From: Streptomyces bottropensis ATCC 25435
GTDB lineage: Bacteria; Actinomycetota; Actinomycetes; Streptomycetales; Streptomycetaceae
Direction: 5' to 3'
Length of the DNA stretch: 64,000 nt
Assembly: GCF_000383595.1 (NCBI RefSeq)
Contig: NZ_KB911581.1
Span: 4,036,265 to 4,100,264, forward strand
Below, piece after piece: positions 18,801-26,690 of the stretch. The stretch's first letter is position 1. Every line of letters starts with the position of its first letter. Made by a program: the position numbers and the translations under genes. The notes below the pieces were generated by a model. That model was not told the origin of the DNA. It was given only the letters and a program-made list of their open reading frames with translations, and did no database searches.

Positions 18801-18909
18801 GGGCGGCCGGGGTCTGTTCCTCGTCGCCCAGCTGTCCCAGAGCTGGGGCACGCGCTACACCCCGGAGGGCAAGGTCATCTGGGCCCAGTGCGGGCTCGAC
18901 GGCGGCTGA
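15895..18909 (+). CDS. Multidomain sensor: AcoR-like GAF, GAF, SpoIIE phosphatase, anti-sigma-type ATPase
   Basis: A 1004-residue signalling protein. Residues about 40-260 resemble the N-terminal sensory part of AcoR/sigma-54 activators: SILSSWQRCRSLGLSP, then a GAF-like domain with GFVFAEQFAGTNGIGLALAE. A Pro/Ala-rich linker (about 340-450) leads to a second GAF domain (450-610). Next is a PP2C-type SpoIIE domain (about 630-840) with ESDVGGDWYDVIPL, GDVVGHGMLSAATMG and LVLYTDGLIEDRD. The end (870-1000) is an HATPase_c domain with ELMLSELVTNAIRHG and GGRGLFLVAQLSQSWG, like RsbW/SpoIIAB anti-sigma kinases. It probably controls an anti-anti-sigma factor by phosphatase and kinase activities. The start is uncertain: GTG 15895, ATG 15904 and ATG 15922 are possible. 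Confidence 0.85.
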   Translation: MLLMPVSSSMPDISDKRIVQCASEASVVRSDGEPILTGRATDGTGSSLFRDRGPVLSRERFLQGESPATGVRASILSSWQRCRSLGLSPDRSDLPFRDDFDRDDRIARAAVPVLDRLESKFAGSAMNISVADANGTVLLRRFGEASLARGLPDIQTVPGFVFAEQFAGTNGIGLALAERRLIRVYGAEHFADRSQASACRALPVRDPLSGRIEGVLCFGYPRAFEHPALDGVIRKAAAAIERRLLGQSSVRARSLLRAYLDAGTEPGARRGHSVGVEELVRGLRPADRATLLEKAAELISRAQRAAVDVPLTNGLRVTLVSRPMTSASGVEGIVVEAVLPGASRHEALATPRRTEPVPSRLPAEPARSVEPTGAATVRRLHGSPLAGTPGPLTAVPAPGHPHTPAPPPAGFAAAVDLVAPDDITTDELTADGAPAPDRGLLLVGEPHVGTYALAARRRLELLSEASTRIGTTLDVRRTAQELAETAVPRLADYVTIDLAEPVLRGEEAADPRDDLRRTVVHGIRDDLPFSPVGKQVDYGPTVPQLRSLTRGEAVLEPDLKAAAGWLAQDPEHTDSLLSHVHSLIAVPLVARGVVLGVAAFYRAQDPAPFGDDDRSLAQELATRAALSIDNARRYTRERTMVLALQRSLLPQGLPDQDTVEVAHRYLPAESDVGGDWYDVIPLSGTRIGLFVGDVVGHGMLSAATMGRVRTAARSFAELDFPPDEVLTHLDNLVGRLDREDPVSDGGGIIGATCLYAVYDPTSQMCSLARAGHPPPALVGPDGTVSFPELPAGPPLGLGGLPFEAVDIHLPEGSQLVLYTDGLIEDRDRDVDVVLDQLRGALAHTERTPEETCRVVLDTVAPAHPGDDIALLVARTHAFDPGRIATWELPADPARVSEVRAAAQRQMAEWGLDEAAFAAELMLSELVTNAIRHGAGPIRVRLLRDRSLICEVSDTSSTAPHLRRAATTDEGGRGLFLVAQLSQSWGTRYTPEGKVIWAQCGLDGG

Positions 18910-19024
18910 CGCGACCGACGTCGACCGGTGCTCAAATGCCGCGAAGGAAGCGATATCGGTGGTTAGTATCGCTGGCGCAAGCAGAAGCCGGAAGAACTCG
19001 CCAGGCCGACCCCCGGAGCTGTCC

Positions 19025-20596
19025 GTGCACGACGCTCACGACACCTCTGCGCAGCCGGTCCCGCCCGGCGGGCCCGAACCACTGGTCCGCGTCCGGGGCC
19101 TCACCAAGCGCTTCGGCGCCACCCTCGCCCTGGCCGGCGTCGACCTCGACGTGCACGCCGGCAGCGTCCTCGCGCTCCTCGGCCCCAACGGAGCCGGAAA
19201 GTCCACCCTCATCAAGATCCTCGCCGGCGTCCACCGAGCCGACGCGGGCCAGGTCACCGTGGACGGACAGCCGCTCGCGAGCCGCACCGCCTCCCCCCAC
19301 CTCGCCTTCATCCACCAGGACCTCGGCCTCGTCGAGTGGATGACGGTCGCCGAGAACATCGCCCTGAGCACCGGATACGCGCGCCGCGCCGGACTGATCT
19401 CCTGGCGACGCACCCGGGAGGGCTGCACCGAGGCGCTCGCCCTCGTCGGCGGACACCTCGACCCCGACGCGCCGATCGCCCGGCTCGCCCCCGCCGAGCG
19501 GTCCCTGGTCGCCATCGCCCGCGCCCTGGCCACCCGGGCGAAGCTCATCGTCCTCGACGAACCGACCGCCCGCCTGCCCGCCGCGGACTGCGCCCGCCTC
19601 TTCGGCATCCTGCACACCCTGCGCGACCGGGGCCACGGCATCCTCTACGTCAGCCACCGCCTCGACGAGGTCTACGAGGTCGCCGACACCTTCGCCGTCC
19701 TGCGCGACGGCCGCCTCGTCAGCCACGGTTCGACGGCGGACCACAGCCCCCTGCGCCTGGTGCGCGAGATCACCGGCGAGGAACCGGCCGCCCACCGTCC
19801 CGCACCTGCCCGGGCCCACCCGCGCCGTGCCTGCGCCCCGGGCGCCCCGCCGGTCCTGGCCCTCGACGGCGTGAGGACCCCCGGTGCGGGGCCGGTCGAC
19901 CTGGAGCTGAGAGCGGGAGAGGCCCTCGGCCTGGTCGGTCTGTCGGGTGCCGGGCACATGGACCTCGGCCGGGCCCTCGCCGGCGCCCGGCCCCTCCTCG
20001 GGGGACAGGTCCTCCTCGACGGCGGCCCCTACCGCCCCCGCACCGTCGCCGACGCCGTCCGACGCGGGGTCGCCCTCGTCCCCGGCGACCGGCAGCGCGA
20101 GGGCTGGCTCCCCGGACTGACCGTGCGGGAGAACCTGCTGGCCAACCCCCGCGCCGGAGACGGGCCGGCGCCCCGCTGGATCGGCCCCCGCCGTGAACGC
20201 GCCACGGCCGCCGCGCTCGTCGAACGGTTCTCGGTGCGGCCGCGCGACACCGAGGCCCCCATCGCCGTCCTGTCCGGCGGGAACCAGCAGAAGGTCATGA
20301 TCGGCCGCTGGCTGCGGACCGGTCTGCGCCTGCTGATCCTGGAGGAACCCACGGCGAGCGTGGACATCGGCGCCAAGGCGGCCGTCCACCGGCTGCTCGC
20401 CGAGGCACAGGCCGACGGCCTCGCGGTCCTCCTCATCTCCACCGACTTCGAGGAGGTGGCGGGCGTGTGCGAGCGGGCCCTGGTCCTCGTCCGCGGAGCC
20501 GTGACCGCCGAACTGACCGGGGCGGCCCTCACGGTCGCGGCCCTCACCCGGGCCGCCTCGGCCATGCCCCCCGCCGGAACCGCGACGGCCCCATGA
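19025..20596 (+). CDS. Ribose-type sugar ABC transporter ATPase (RbsA-like)
   Basis: A 523-residue protein with two nucleotide-binding domains. The first has Walker A GPNGAGKST, Q-loop LAFIHQDLGLVEW and Walker B LIVLDEPTARLPA. The second has a degenerate Walker A (GLSGAGHMDLG, no Lys), signature LSGGNQQKVMIGRWL and Walker B LLILEEPTASVDIG, as is usual in CUT2 ATPases. The GTG at 19025 follows GGAG; an upstream GTG at 18959 lacks a clear site. It overlaps the permease gene by ATGA and is the first gene of the ATPase-permease-lipoprotein operon. Confidence 0.92.
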   Translation: MHDAHDTSAQPVPPGGPEPLVRVRGLTKRFGATLALAGVDLDVHAGSVLALLGPNGAGKSTLIKILAGVHRADAGQVTVDGQPLASRTASPHLAFIHQDLGLVEWMTVAENIALSTGYARRAGLISWRRTREGCTEALALVGGHLDPDAPIARLAPAERSLVAIARALATRAKLIVLDEPTARLPAADCARLFGILHTLRDRGHGILYVSHRLDEVYEVADTFAVLRDGRLVSHGSTADHSPLRLVREITGEEPAAHRPAPARAHPRRACAPGAPPVLALDGVRTPGAGPVDLELRAGEALGLVGLSGAGHMDLGRALAGARPLLGGQVLLDGGPYRPRTVADAVRRGVALVPGDRQREGWLPGLTVRENLLANPRAGDGPAPRWIGPRRERATAAALVERFSVRPRDTEAPIAVLSGGNQQKVMIGRWLRTGLRLLILEEPTASVDIGAKAAVHRLLAEAQADGLAVLLISTDFEEVAGVCERALVLVRGAVTAELTGAALTVAALTRAASAMPPAGTATAP

Positions 20597-21690
20597 CCGC
20601 CCCGCCCTCCCCGTCCGCACCGCGCCCCCGCCGCCCGCCCACGCCGAGGGGGCCCGCCCCCGGCACCCGTACGGGCGGGCAACTCGTCGGCGCCTACGGC
20701 CTCCTGGGCCTGACCGCCCTGCTCGTCCTGTTCTTCTCCCTGACCCTGCCGCGCACCTTCCCCACCCTGGACACCGTCGACTCGATCCTCTCCACCCAGT
20801 CGATCCCGGCCGTCCTCGCGCTGGCCGCCATGGTCCCCATCGTGACCGGCGCGTTCGACCTGTCCATCGGCTACGGTCTCGGCCTGGCGCACGTCATGGT
20901 GCTGTACCTGATCGTCGACGCCGGCTGGCCCTGGCCGCTCGCCTGCCTCGCCGTGACCGTCGGCGGGACGGTCGTGGGCGTCCTCAACGGCGTCATCGTC
21001 GAGTTCGGCCGCATCGACTCCTTCATCGCCACCCTCGGGACCGGCAGCATGATGTACGCCGTGACCGGCTGGGTCACCGACGGCAGCCGGATCGTCCCCG
21101 GCCCCCAGGGCCTCCCGCCCGCCTTCACCGACCTCTACACCTCCACGTTCCTCGGCCTCCCGGTCCCCGCCTTCTACGTGCTGGGGCTCACCGTCGTCCT
21201 CTGGCTGGTGCTGGAACGGCTCCCGGTCGGCCGCTACCTGTACGTCGTCGGGTCCAACCCGCGCGCCGCCGACCTCGTCGGCATCCCCGTCCGCAGGTAC
21301 ACCGTCTGCGCCTTCGCCGCGTCCGGCCTGATCGTCGGCCTCGCCGGGGTACTGCTCGCGGCCCAGCAGCAGATCGGCAATCCGAGCGTCGGCCTCGACT
21401 ACCTGCTGCCCGCCTTCGTCGGCGCCCTCCTCGGCTCCACCGCGATCAGACCCGGCCGTCCCAACGCCCTGGGCACCCTCGTCGCCGTCACCGTCCTCGC
21501 CGTCGGCCTCACCGGCATCGCCCAGATGGGCGCCGACTTCTGGACGGTGCCCCTGTTCCACGGCGGCACCCTGCTCCTCGCCGTCGGCCTCGCCGGATAC
21601 GCCGCCCGCCGCCGCATGCACACCGGCGTCCTCGCGGCCCGCGACGCACCCGTCGACCCGGCGGAACCGCCGCCGGGCGGTATCCCATGA
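20593..21690 (+). CDS. Ribose-type sugar ABC transporter permease (RbsC-like)
   Basis: A 365-residue permease of the BPD_transp_2 family. After a Pro/Arg-rich cytoplasmic start it has about ten hydrophobic segments. The characteristic loops are IVTGAFDLSIGYG and VGSNPRAADLVGIPVRRY, with GRIDSFIATLGTGSMMYAV between them. It overlaps the ATPase upstream and the lipoprotein frame downstream, so the operon is coupled. The substrate is unknown; CUT2 systems import monosaccharides. Confidence 0.92.
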   Translation: MTAPPSPSAPRPRRPPTPRGPAPGTRTGGQLVGAYGLLGLTALLVLFFSLTLPRTFPTLDTVDSILSTQSIPAVLALAAMVPIVTGAFDLSIGYGLGLAHVMVLYLIVDAGWPWPLACLAVTVGGTVVGVLNGVIVEFGRIDSFIATLGTGSMMYAVTGWVTDGSRIVPGPQGLPPAFTDLYTSTFLGLPVPAFYVLGLTVVLWLVLERLPVGRYLYVVGSNPRAADLVGIPVRRYTVCAFAASGLIVGLAGVLLAAQQQIGNPSVGLDYLLPAFVGALLGSTAIRPGRPNALGTLVAVTVLAVGLTGIAQMGADFWTVPLFHGGTLLLAVGLAGYAARRRMHTGVLAARDAPVDPAEPPPGGIP

Positions 21691-21767
21691 CTCCGGTCGC
21701 GCGCCCCGCCGCACCCCCGCCGCCCCCCGGCCGCGCCCTCCCGCTCGTCCCCTCGCGAGGAGCCCTC

Positions 21768-22934
21768 GTGCACCACAGAAGCAAGACCGCCGCCGGTGCC
21801 CGCGGAGCCCGGTGCGCGGCCACCGCGCTGCTGACGGTGACGACCGTCCTGCTCGCCGGCTGCGAACGCGGATCGTCGAGCGATCCGGAGACCTCCGCCT
21901 CGGGCCCCAACGGCTGCCCGAAGGTCCATGCCGAGGCCCGGGCCGCCGTCGGCCGGGCGGAGCGGACCGACATCCCCTGGAACGGCCCGACCTCCGGCCC
22001 CGAGGCCGTGAGCGGCAGAACCATCGTGTACGTCGCCCAGACCATGACCAACCCCGGAGTCGCGGGTGCCGCCGACGGCGTCCGGCAAGCCGCGCGGGTC
22101 ATCGGCTGGAACGTCCGGGTCATCGACGGCGGTGGCACCCCCGCCGGTATCCAGGCGGCGATGAGCGAGGCGGTGACGCTGCGCCCCTCGGGCATCGTCG
22201 TCGGCGGCTTCGACCCCGGCGCGACCTCGCGGCAGATCGCCCGTGCCGAGCGGGCGGGCATCCCCGTCATCGGCTGGCACGCGGTCGCCGCACCCGGCCC
22301 CAGCAGGCGCCCCGCCCTCTTCACCAACATCACCACCCAGGTGGAGGATGTCGCCAGGATCAGCGCGCAGTGGGTCGTCTCGACCTCCGACGGCGACGCC
22401 GGGGTCGTGATCCTCACCGACGCCTCCATCCCCTTCGCCAAGAACAAGTCCGACCTGATCAGAGCCGAACTCGCCACCTGCGCGGGCGTGAAGCTCCTGT
22501 CGTACGTGAACATCCCGATCCCCGACGCGAGCAGCCGCACCCCCCGCGAGGTGGCCTCGCTCCTGTCCCGCTTCCAGGACCGGTGGACCCACTCCGTCGC
22601 CATCAACGACCTGTACTTCGCCGACGCCGCGCCCGCCTTCCGCGCGGCCGGCAAGGACGGCTCGGGTCCGCCCTTCAACATCGGCGCCGGGGACGGCGAC
22701 CCCTCCGCCTTCCAGCGCGTCGACAGCGGCCAGTACCAGGCGGCCACCGTCCCCGAACCGCTCACCCTGCAGGGCTGGCAGATCGTCGACGAGTTCAACC
22801 GCGCCTTCTCGGGCCGCCCGGCCAGCGGCTATGTGGCTCCCGTCCACATCAGCACGGCTGACAACAGCGAAGGTGCCACGAGCTGGGACCCGTCGGGCTA
22901 CCGGGAGGGGTACCGGAAGATCTGGGGCAGGTGA
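21768..22934 (+). CDS. Periplasmic-binding-protein-like sugar lipoprotein (RbsB-like)
   Basis: A 388-residue lipoprotein of the peripla_BP_4 type. The GTG at 21768 follows GAGGAG at a good distance and begins a signal peptide VHHRSKTAAGARGARC... that ends at the lipobox LLAGC. An in-frame ATG at 21687 would overlap the permease stop but adds a Pro-rich segment before the signal. Family features are IVYVAQTMTNPGVAGAADG, PSGIVVGGFDPGATS and ILTDASIPFAKNKSD. It should deliver a sugar to the upstream permease and ATPase. Confidence 0.9.
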   Translation: MHHRSKTAAGARGARCAATALLTVTTVLLAGCERGSSSDPETSASGPNGCPKVHAEARAAVGRAERTDIPWNGPTSGPEAVSGRTIVYVAQTMTNPGVAGAADGVRQAARVIGWNVRVIDGGGTPAGIQAAMSEAVTLRPSGIVVGGFDPGATSRQIARAERAGIPVIGWHAVAAPGPSRRPALFTNITTQVEDVARISAQWVVSTSDGDAGVVILTDASIPFAKNKSDLIRAELATCAGVKLLSYVNIPIPDASSRTPREVASLLSRFQDRWTHSVAINDLYFADAAPAFRAAGKDGSGPPFNIGAGDGDPSAFQRVDSGQYQAATVPEPLTLQGWQIVDEFNRAFSGRPASGYVAPVHISTADNSEGATSWDPSGYREGYRKIWGR

Positions 22935-23013
22935 CCGCGCCACCTCGTCCGCGCGTGCGCCCGACGGCCCACGCCGGGTGCGGCCGCGGTGCCGGCTGCC
23001 GCCGCCGCGGTGG

Positions 23014-24243
23014 TCACAGACGCAGGACGATCAGTGCCGTGTCGTCAGTGTTGCCGGAGGGCGGGAGGAGATCCGCCAGCAGGGCGTCGGCCAGGGTCTC
23101 GGGGTCGTGCTCGCGGTGGTGGGTCAGGGAGTCGGCGAGGCGCCGCAGGCCCGTGTCGATGTCCTCGGTGCGGCGCTCGATCAGCCCGTCCGTGTAGAGG
23201 ACCAGGGTGGAGTCCTCGACGAAGGACGTGCGGGCCTCGGGCCGGGCGGCGTGGGTGGGCCGGGCGGCGAGCGGCGGGTCGGTGGCGTGGTCGAGGAAGG
23301 TGACGGTGCCGTCGGGGTGCATGAGGGCGGGCGGGGGGTGGCCCGCGCAGCTGTAGGTGATGGTGTGGCTGTCCCAGTCGATGAAGGTCGTCACCACGGT
23401 GGTCGACTCGGCGCCCTCGACGGAGCGGGCGTAGAGGTCGAGGGCCTCCAGCGCCTGCGCCGGACCGTCGGAGAGACGGGTGGCCCCGCTCAGGGCGCTG
23501 CGCAGCTGCCCCATGGCGCAGGCGGCGGCCAGACCGTGGCCGACGACGTCCCCCACGGCCACCGCGAGACCCTCCCCGGGCAGGCCGACCAGGTCGTACC
23601 AGTCGCCGCACACGTTCAGCGCGCCGATGGCCGGCCGGTACCGTACGGCCGCGTCGTGCTGTCCGGTCGGGCCGGGCGGGGGCAGCATCGCGGCCTGCAG
23701 GGCCAGGGCCACCTCGCGTTCGTGGGCGTGGGCCGTGCGCAGCCGTTCGTTGACCTCCTGCAGTTCCCGGGCGCGGGTGTACAGCTCGGCCTCCAGCACC
23801 TGGGCCCGGCCGGCGCCTCCGGGGCCGCCGCGGGCGCGGAGGAGTTCGGTGACCTCCTCCACCCGGTGGACGATCAGGGCCACCTTCCCGTCGGGGCCGA
23901 TCACGGGTGCGTTGACCGGACTCCAGTAGTGCTCCTGCCAGGAGCCGGGGCGCTCGGCGTCCTCGATGTCGTAGCGGAGCAGCGCCATCGTGTCGCGCTC
24001 GCCGGTGACCACCGCGCGCAGCATCGACTCGCGGGTCTCCCGCATGCCGGCCGCGGCCGGTTCGTTCGGGTTCTCGGGGAAGACGTCGAAGATGTAGCGG
24101 CCCAGCAGCTGCTCGCGGGAGCGCCCGGCGAGCCGCAGGAAGTCGTCGTTGGCGTCGACGTACACGAGATCGGGGGTGAGCAGCGCCACCATGCCGGGCA
24201 GGGCCCGGAAGACCTCCGCATAGTCGATATGCGGTTCCCTCAT
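23014..24243 (-). CDS. PAS-domain SpoIIE-type PP2C phosphatase
   Basis: A 409-residue regulator. Residues about 5-140 form a PAS domain (FRALPGMVALLTPDLVYVDA, LLGRYIFDVFPENPNEP). A coiled-coil linker (165-200) follows with ARELQEVNERLRTAHAH. The SpoIIE phosphatase domain (about 210-405) contains LNVCGDWYDLVGLPG, VGDVVGHGLAAACAMG, LVLYTDGLIERRTED and GNTDDTALIVLRL, including the metal-binding Asp residues. The ATG at 24243 is preceded by AGG; longer open frame upstream has poor composition. It probably dephosphorylates an anti-sigma factor antagonist. Confidence 0.9.
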   Translation of the reverse strand: MREPHIDYAEVFRALPGMVALLTPDLVYVDANDDFLRLAGRSREQLLGRYIFDVFPENPNEPAAAGMRETRESMLRAVVTGERDTMALLRYDIEDAERPGSWQEHYWSPVNAPVIGPDGKVALIVHRVEEVTELLRARGGPGGAGRAQVLEAELYTRARELQEVNERLRTAHAHEREVALALQAAMLPPPGPTGQHDAAVRYRPAIGALNVCGDWYDLVGLPGEGLAVAVGDVVGHGLAAACAMGQLRSALSGATRLSDGPAQALEALDLYARSVEGAESTTVVTTFIDWDSHTITYSCAGHPPPALMHPDGTVTFLDHATDPPLAARPTHAARPEARTSFVEDSTLVLYTDGLIERRTEDIDTGLRRLADSLTHHREHDPETLADALLADLLPPSGNTDDTALIVLRL

Positions 24244-24448
24244 GTGCAGCCTGCCTTGGCGCCGAGCGTCGGTGTGCCGTTCCACGATAGGCGTGAACGG
24301 GCCACGGGACCCGGCAGATCCGCAGCATCGCCGACATGCTTCGGCCGCTCCCGCCACGCGGGACGTCCCACGTCTCTCCCGCACCACCACGTCCCGGCCG
24401 CCCCCGGGCCGCTGACCAGCCACGCGCATCCGATCGGGTGGGAAGGAC

Positions 24449-24517
24449 CGAAAGAGTGAAGCCCGGAAAGAGCGCTTGATCCGCCCTCTCCGGTCTGCTC
24501 CACTCTTTCGCGCTCTT
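24449..24517. repeat. Nested inverted repeats in the gap 24244-24622
   Basis: CGAAAGAGTG at 24449-24458 pairs with CACTCTTTCG at 24501-24510, and AAGAGCGC at 24468-24475 pairs with GCGCTCTT at 24510-24517. The two pairings overlap and would be alternative RNA structures. The region lies between the flavoprotein gene and the PAS phosphatase, both minus strand. Confidence 0.55.
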
Positions 24518-24548
24518 CTTCGGGCCCTTCTACGCCGTTCCGCACCAC

Positions 24549-24618
24549 GTCGGACCGCGCCCGTCAGACCGCGCCCGTCGGACGGTGACCGTCGGACCGT
24601 GCCCGTCGGACGGTGTCC
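24549..24618. repeat. Five tandem copies of a 14-bp unit
   Basis: Five adjoining 14-mers of the form GTCGGACSGYGCCC cover exactly 70 bp: GTCGGACCGCGCCC, GTCAGACCGCGCCC, GTCGGACGGTGACC, GTCGGACCGTGCCC, GTCGGACGGTGTCC. The array ends 4 bp from the stop codon of the flavoprotein gene. Its units are partly self-complementary (GTCGGAC/GTCCGAC) and could form a downstream hairpin cluster. Confidence 0.85.
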
Positions 24619-24622
24619 TGGG

Positions 24623-26119
24623 TCAGAAGATGCCCGGGCCGGGGGTCAGGATCCCGCACGGGTCGTAGCGCTGCTTCCACTCGGAGAACCGTGGCCACAT
24701 CGAGCCGTAGTGCGCCCGCCAGTCGGCCGCGGTGAACGCGCACGCGCCGTGCGGGTAGCGCACCCCGCCCACGGCCGCCGCGTCCTGGTAGAAGCGGTAG
24801 TTGCGGTCCATCATCCGTGCCGCGAAGTCGGGGTCGGGGCCGGAGCGCGCGGCGTCGGTCAGCACGCTGACCAGCCAGACCCAGGGCCCGCCCGCATCGC
24901 TGGGCAGCCGCAGCAGCGGTCGGCGGTAGCTCGAACGCAGCATCGGGAAGATCAGCCCGAAGCCGGTCGGGCCCAGGTCCTGCGCGGTCAGCGACGAGAA
25001 CACCGACGCGACGTACTCCTCGACGGCGTCGTCCGGCAGGAACAGGTCCGACCAGGGCTTGACCTTCGCGTCCCAGTCCAGGTTCGCCGCGAAGGAGTCG
25101 TACATGGTGGTGACCAAGGAGATGTAGTCGAGGTAGGGGGAGTCCTCGAAGGCCGCCGTGGCCGCGGCGGGGCTGAGACCGCGCAGCAGGTGGGACGTGT
25201 CGGGTGCGTCCCCGGGGTTGTGGAAGACGGTGGCCCACAGTGTCAGGGGCTGCGCGGTGCCCGGCTGGGGGATGCTGCCGAGGGAGTCGAACTCGCCCCG
25301 GTTCGCCAGGACGCGGACGTCCCGGAAGAACGTCGGGATGTCCTGGTACCCGATCCGGTACGTGCGGGCCAGCCGTTTGGCCGGCACGAGGTCGACGGTG
25401 GCCCGTGTGATCACTCCGCACTGGCCGAGCCCGGCGAGCGCCGCCTCGAACAGGTCGGTGTCCTGCGTGCCGGAGCACCACCGCAGCCGGCCGTCGCCCG
25501 TGACCACCTGCAGCCGATCGGCGTGGTCGACCTGGGCGCCGGCCCGGTAGGCCGACATCATCCCGATGCCGCCCATGGACAGGGTCCCGCCGACCGTCGT
25601 GCCCAGGTAGCTGGTGACCGACGCCGGGGTGAGGCCCCGCTCGTACGCGGCCTCGATCAGGTCCTGCCACAGCACACCGGCGTCGACGTCGGCGCCGTCC
25701 GTGCCGATGGAGTGGATGGTGTCCAGCGACCGCATCTCGATGACCAGGCCACCGCTCACGAGCGGCTGGCCGAACATGGCGTGGTGCGCGCCGGCCGGCG
25801 CGACCTCGATGCCGTGGTCGGCGCAGAAGCCGACCATCTTACGGATGTCCTGCACGGAACCCGGCCGGAGTACCGCGCACGGTCTGAGGAACACGATGTT
25901 GCCCTGGTCGTGCGCATTGGCCGCGAGGGACGCGGCGTCGAAGACGAGGGTGCCGTCGAGCGGGGGCACGGTGGCGAACGCGGAGTTCTCCGCTGCCGCC
26001 GCCTCGGGCACCCACTGCCGGGCGATCAGGTCGAAGCCGGCCACGAGGGCCACCGTCCCGGCTCCGAACCGAGCCAGGAACTGACGCCTATTGAGGGCAC
26101 TGTGTTCTTTGTGCGACAT
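24623..26119 (-). CDS. Tat-exported FAD-dependent oxidoreductase, cytokinin-dehydrogenase-like
   Basis: A 498-residue flavoprotein of the vanillyl-alcohol-oxidase fold. The N-terminus has a twin-arginine signal, NRRQFLARFGAGTVALVAG, followed by an Ala-rich cleavage region. The FAD domain has VLRPGSVQDIRKMVGFC and APAGAHHAMFGQPLVSGGL, in which the second His aligns with the flavinylated His of cytokinin dehydrogenases. TVGGTLSMGGIGMMSAYRAG is the second FAD motif. The C-terminus RYDPCGILTPGPGIF matches the end of cytokinin dehydrogenases. The ATG at 26119 has GGAGG upstream. The substrate could be cytokinin or another amine or alcohol; the family match is clearer than the substrate. It is monocistronic in appearance. 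Confidence 0.82.
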   Translation of the reverse strand: MSHKEHSALNRRQFLARFGAGTVALVAGFDLIARQWVPEAAAAENSAFATVPPLDGTLVFDAASLAANAHDQGNIVFLRPCAVLRPGSVQDIRKMVGFCADHGIEVAPAGAHHAMFGQPLVSGGLVIEMRSLDTIHSIGTDGADVDAGVLWQDLIEAAYERGLTPASVTSYLGTTVGGTLSMGGIGMMSAYRAGAQVDHADRLQVVTGDGRLRWCSGTQDTDLFEAALAGLGQCGVITRATVDLVPAKRLARTYRIGYQDIPTFFRDVRVLANRGEFDSLGSIPQPGTAQPLTLWATVFHNPGDAPDTSHLLRGLSPAAATAAFEDSPYLDYISLVTTMYDSFAANLDWDAKVKPWSDLFLPDDAVEEYVASVFSSLTAQDLGPTGFGLIFPMLRSSYRRPLLRLPSDAGGPWVWLVSVLTDAARSGPDPDFAARMMDRNYRFYQDAAAVGGVRYPHGACAFTAADWRAHYGSMWPRFSEWKQRYDPCGILTPGPGIF

Positions 26120-26690
26120 GACAGCCTCCGTGATGTCGACGCGGCGGATCGTCGGCACGCCCGCCGCGGGTTCGTCGTCCTTTTCTCGGAGCGGAATCAG
26201 CCGGGCGAGCCGTGCCGGCCGGCGGCCGGGCACCGCGGTGCGTGCCGCGACCCGAGCCCGGAGCCGGGCCGGCGCTCCCCACGCACAGCGATCTCCCCCT
26301 GACGTTCCGCTTACCGCCCATCATGACTTCCGGGGGCTTTCCGCGCGACGGTCCGGATCATCAACCGCGGTCCGAGGCCAGGCAGGTGGACGACTACACG
26401 AGTCAACGCCGTCCGGGGGTACGGCAGTCGTCTGCGGCAATGCGGCTTGTGCCCGTGTTCAACACATTCCGGTTGGGCTCAACTGCCGGGACAAGTGCCC
26501 TGGTTGACGCCTCGTCATCAGCTTGAGTGATGATACGATCACGGCACTTACCGAGTGGACGGATGGGTGCAAAAGGAGCATCCGTCGTCCTTGGTGAATT
26601 CCTCGTGGCAACCCTGGAATGGCTGACCTTCGGTATGTGTGAATTGACAGGAATTCAGTAGCTGGCTATCGGCCGCCTGAAGAGGGTCTC
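26120..26690. other. Divergent intergenic region before the conservon
   Basis: The 570 bp separates the minus-strand flavoprotein gene from the plus-strand conservon. Open frames here have no ribosome site and biased composition, so I see no gene. From about 26510 the sequence becomes AT-richer, which is where promoter elements are expected. Confidence 0.5.
26644..26672 (+). promoter_or_regulatory. Candidate sigma-70-type promoter of the conservon
   Basis: TTGACA at 26644-26649 and TATCGG at 26667-26672 are separated by 17 bp. The start of transcription would lie a few bases before AGAGGG (26681-26686), the likely ribosome site of cvnA. The -35 is consensus but the -10 is weak. Confidence 0.35.

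Noticed and set aside
19025..20596. Treating the ATPase as inactive because of its degenerate second Walker A
   Set aside because: A degenerate second nucleotide-binding site is normal in ribose-type ABC ATPases.
26091..26507. 138-codon plus frame opposite the flavoprotein start
   Set aside because: No ribosome site, Arg/Ser/Ala-rich composition, starts inside the opposite gene.
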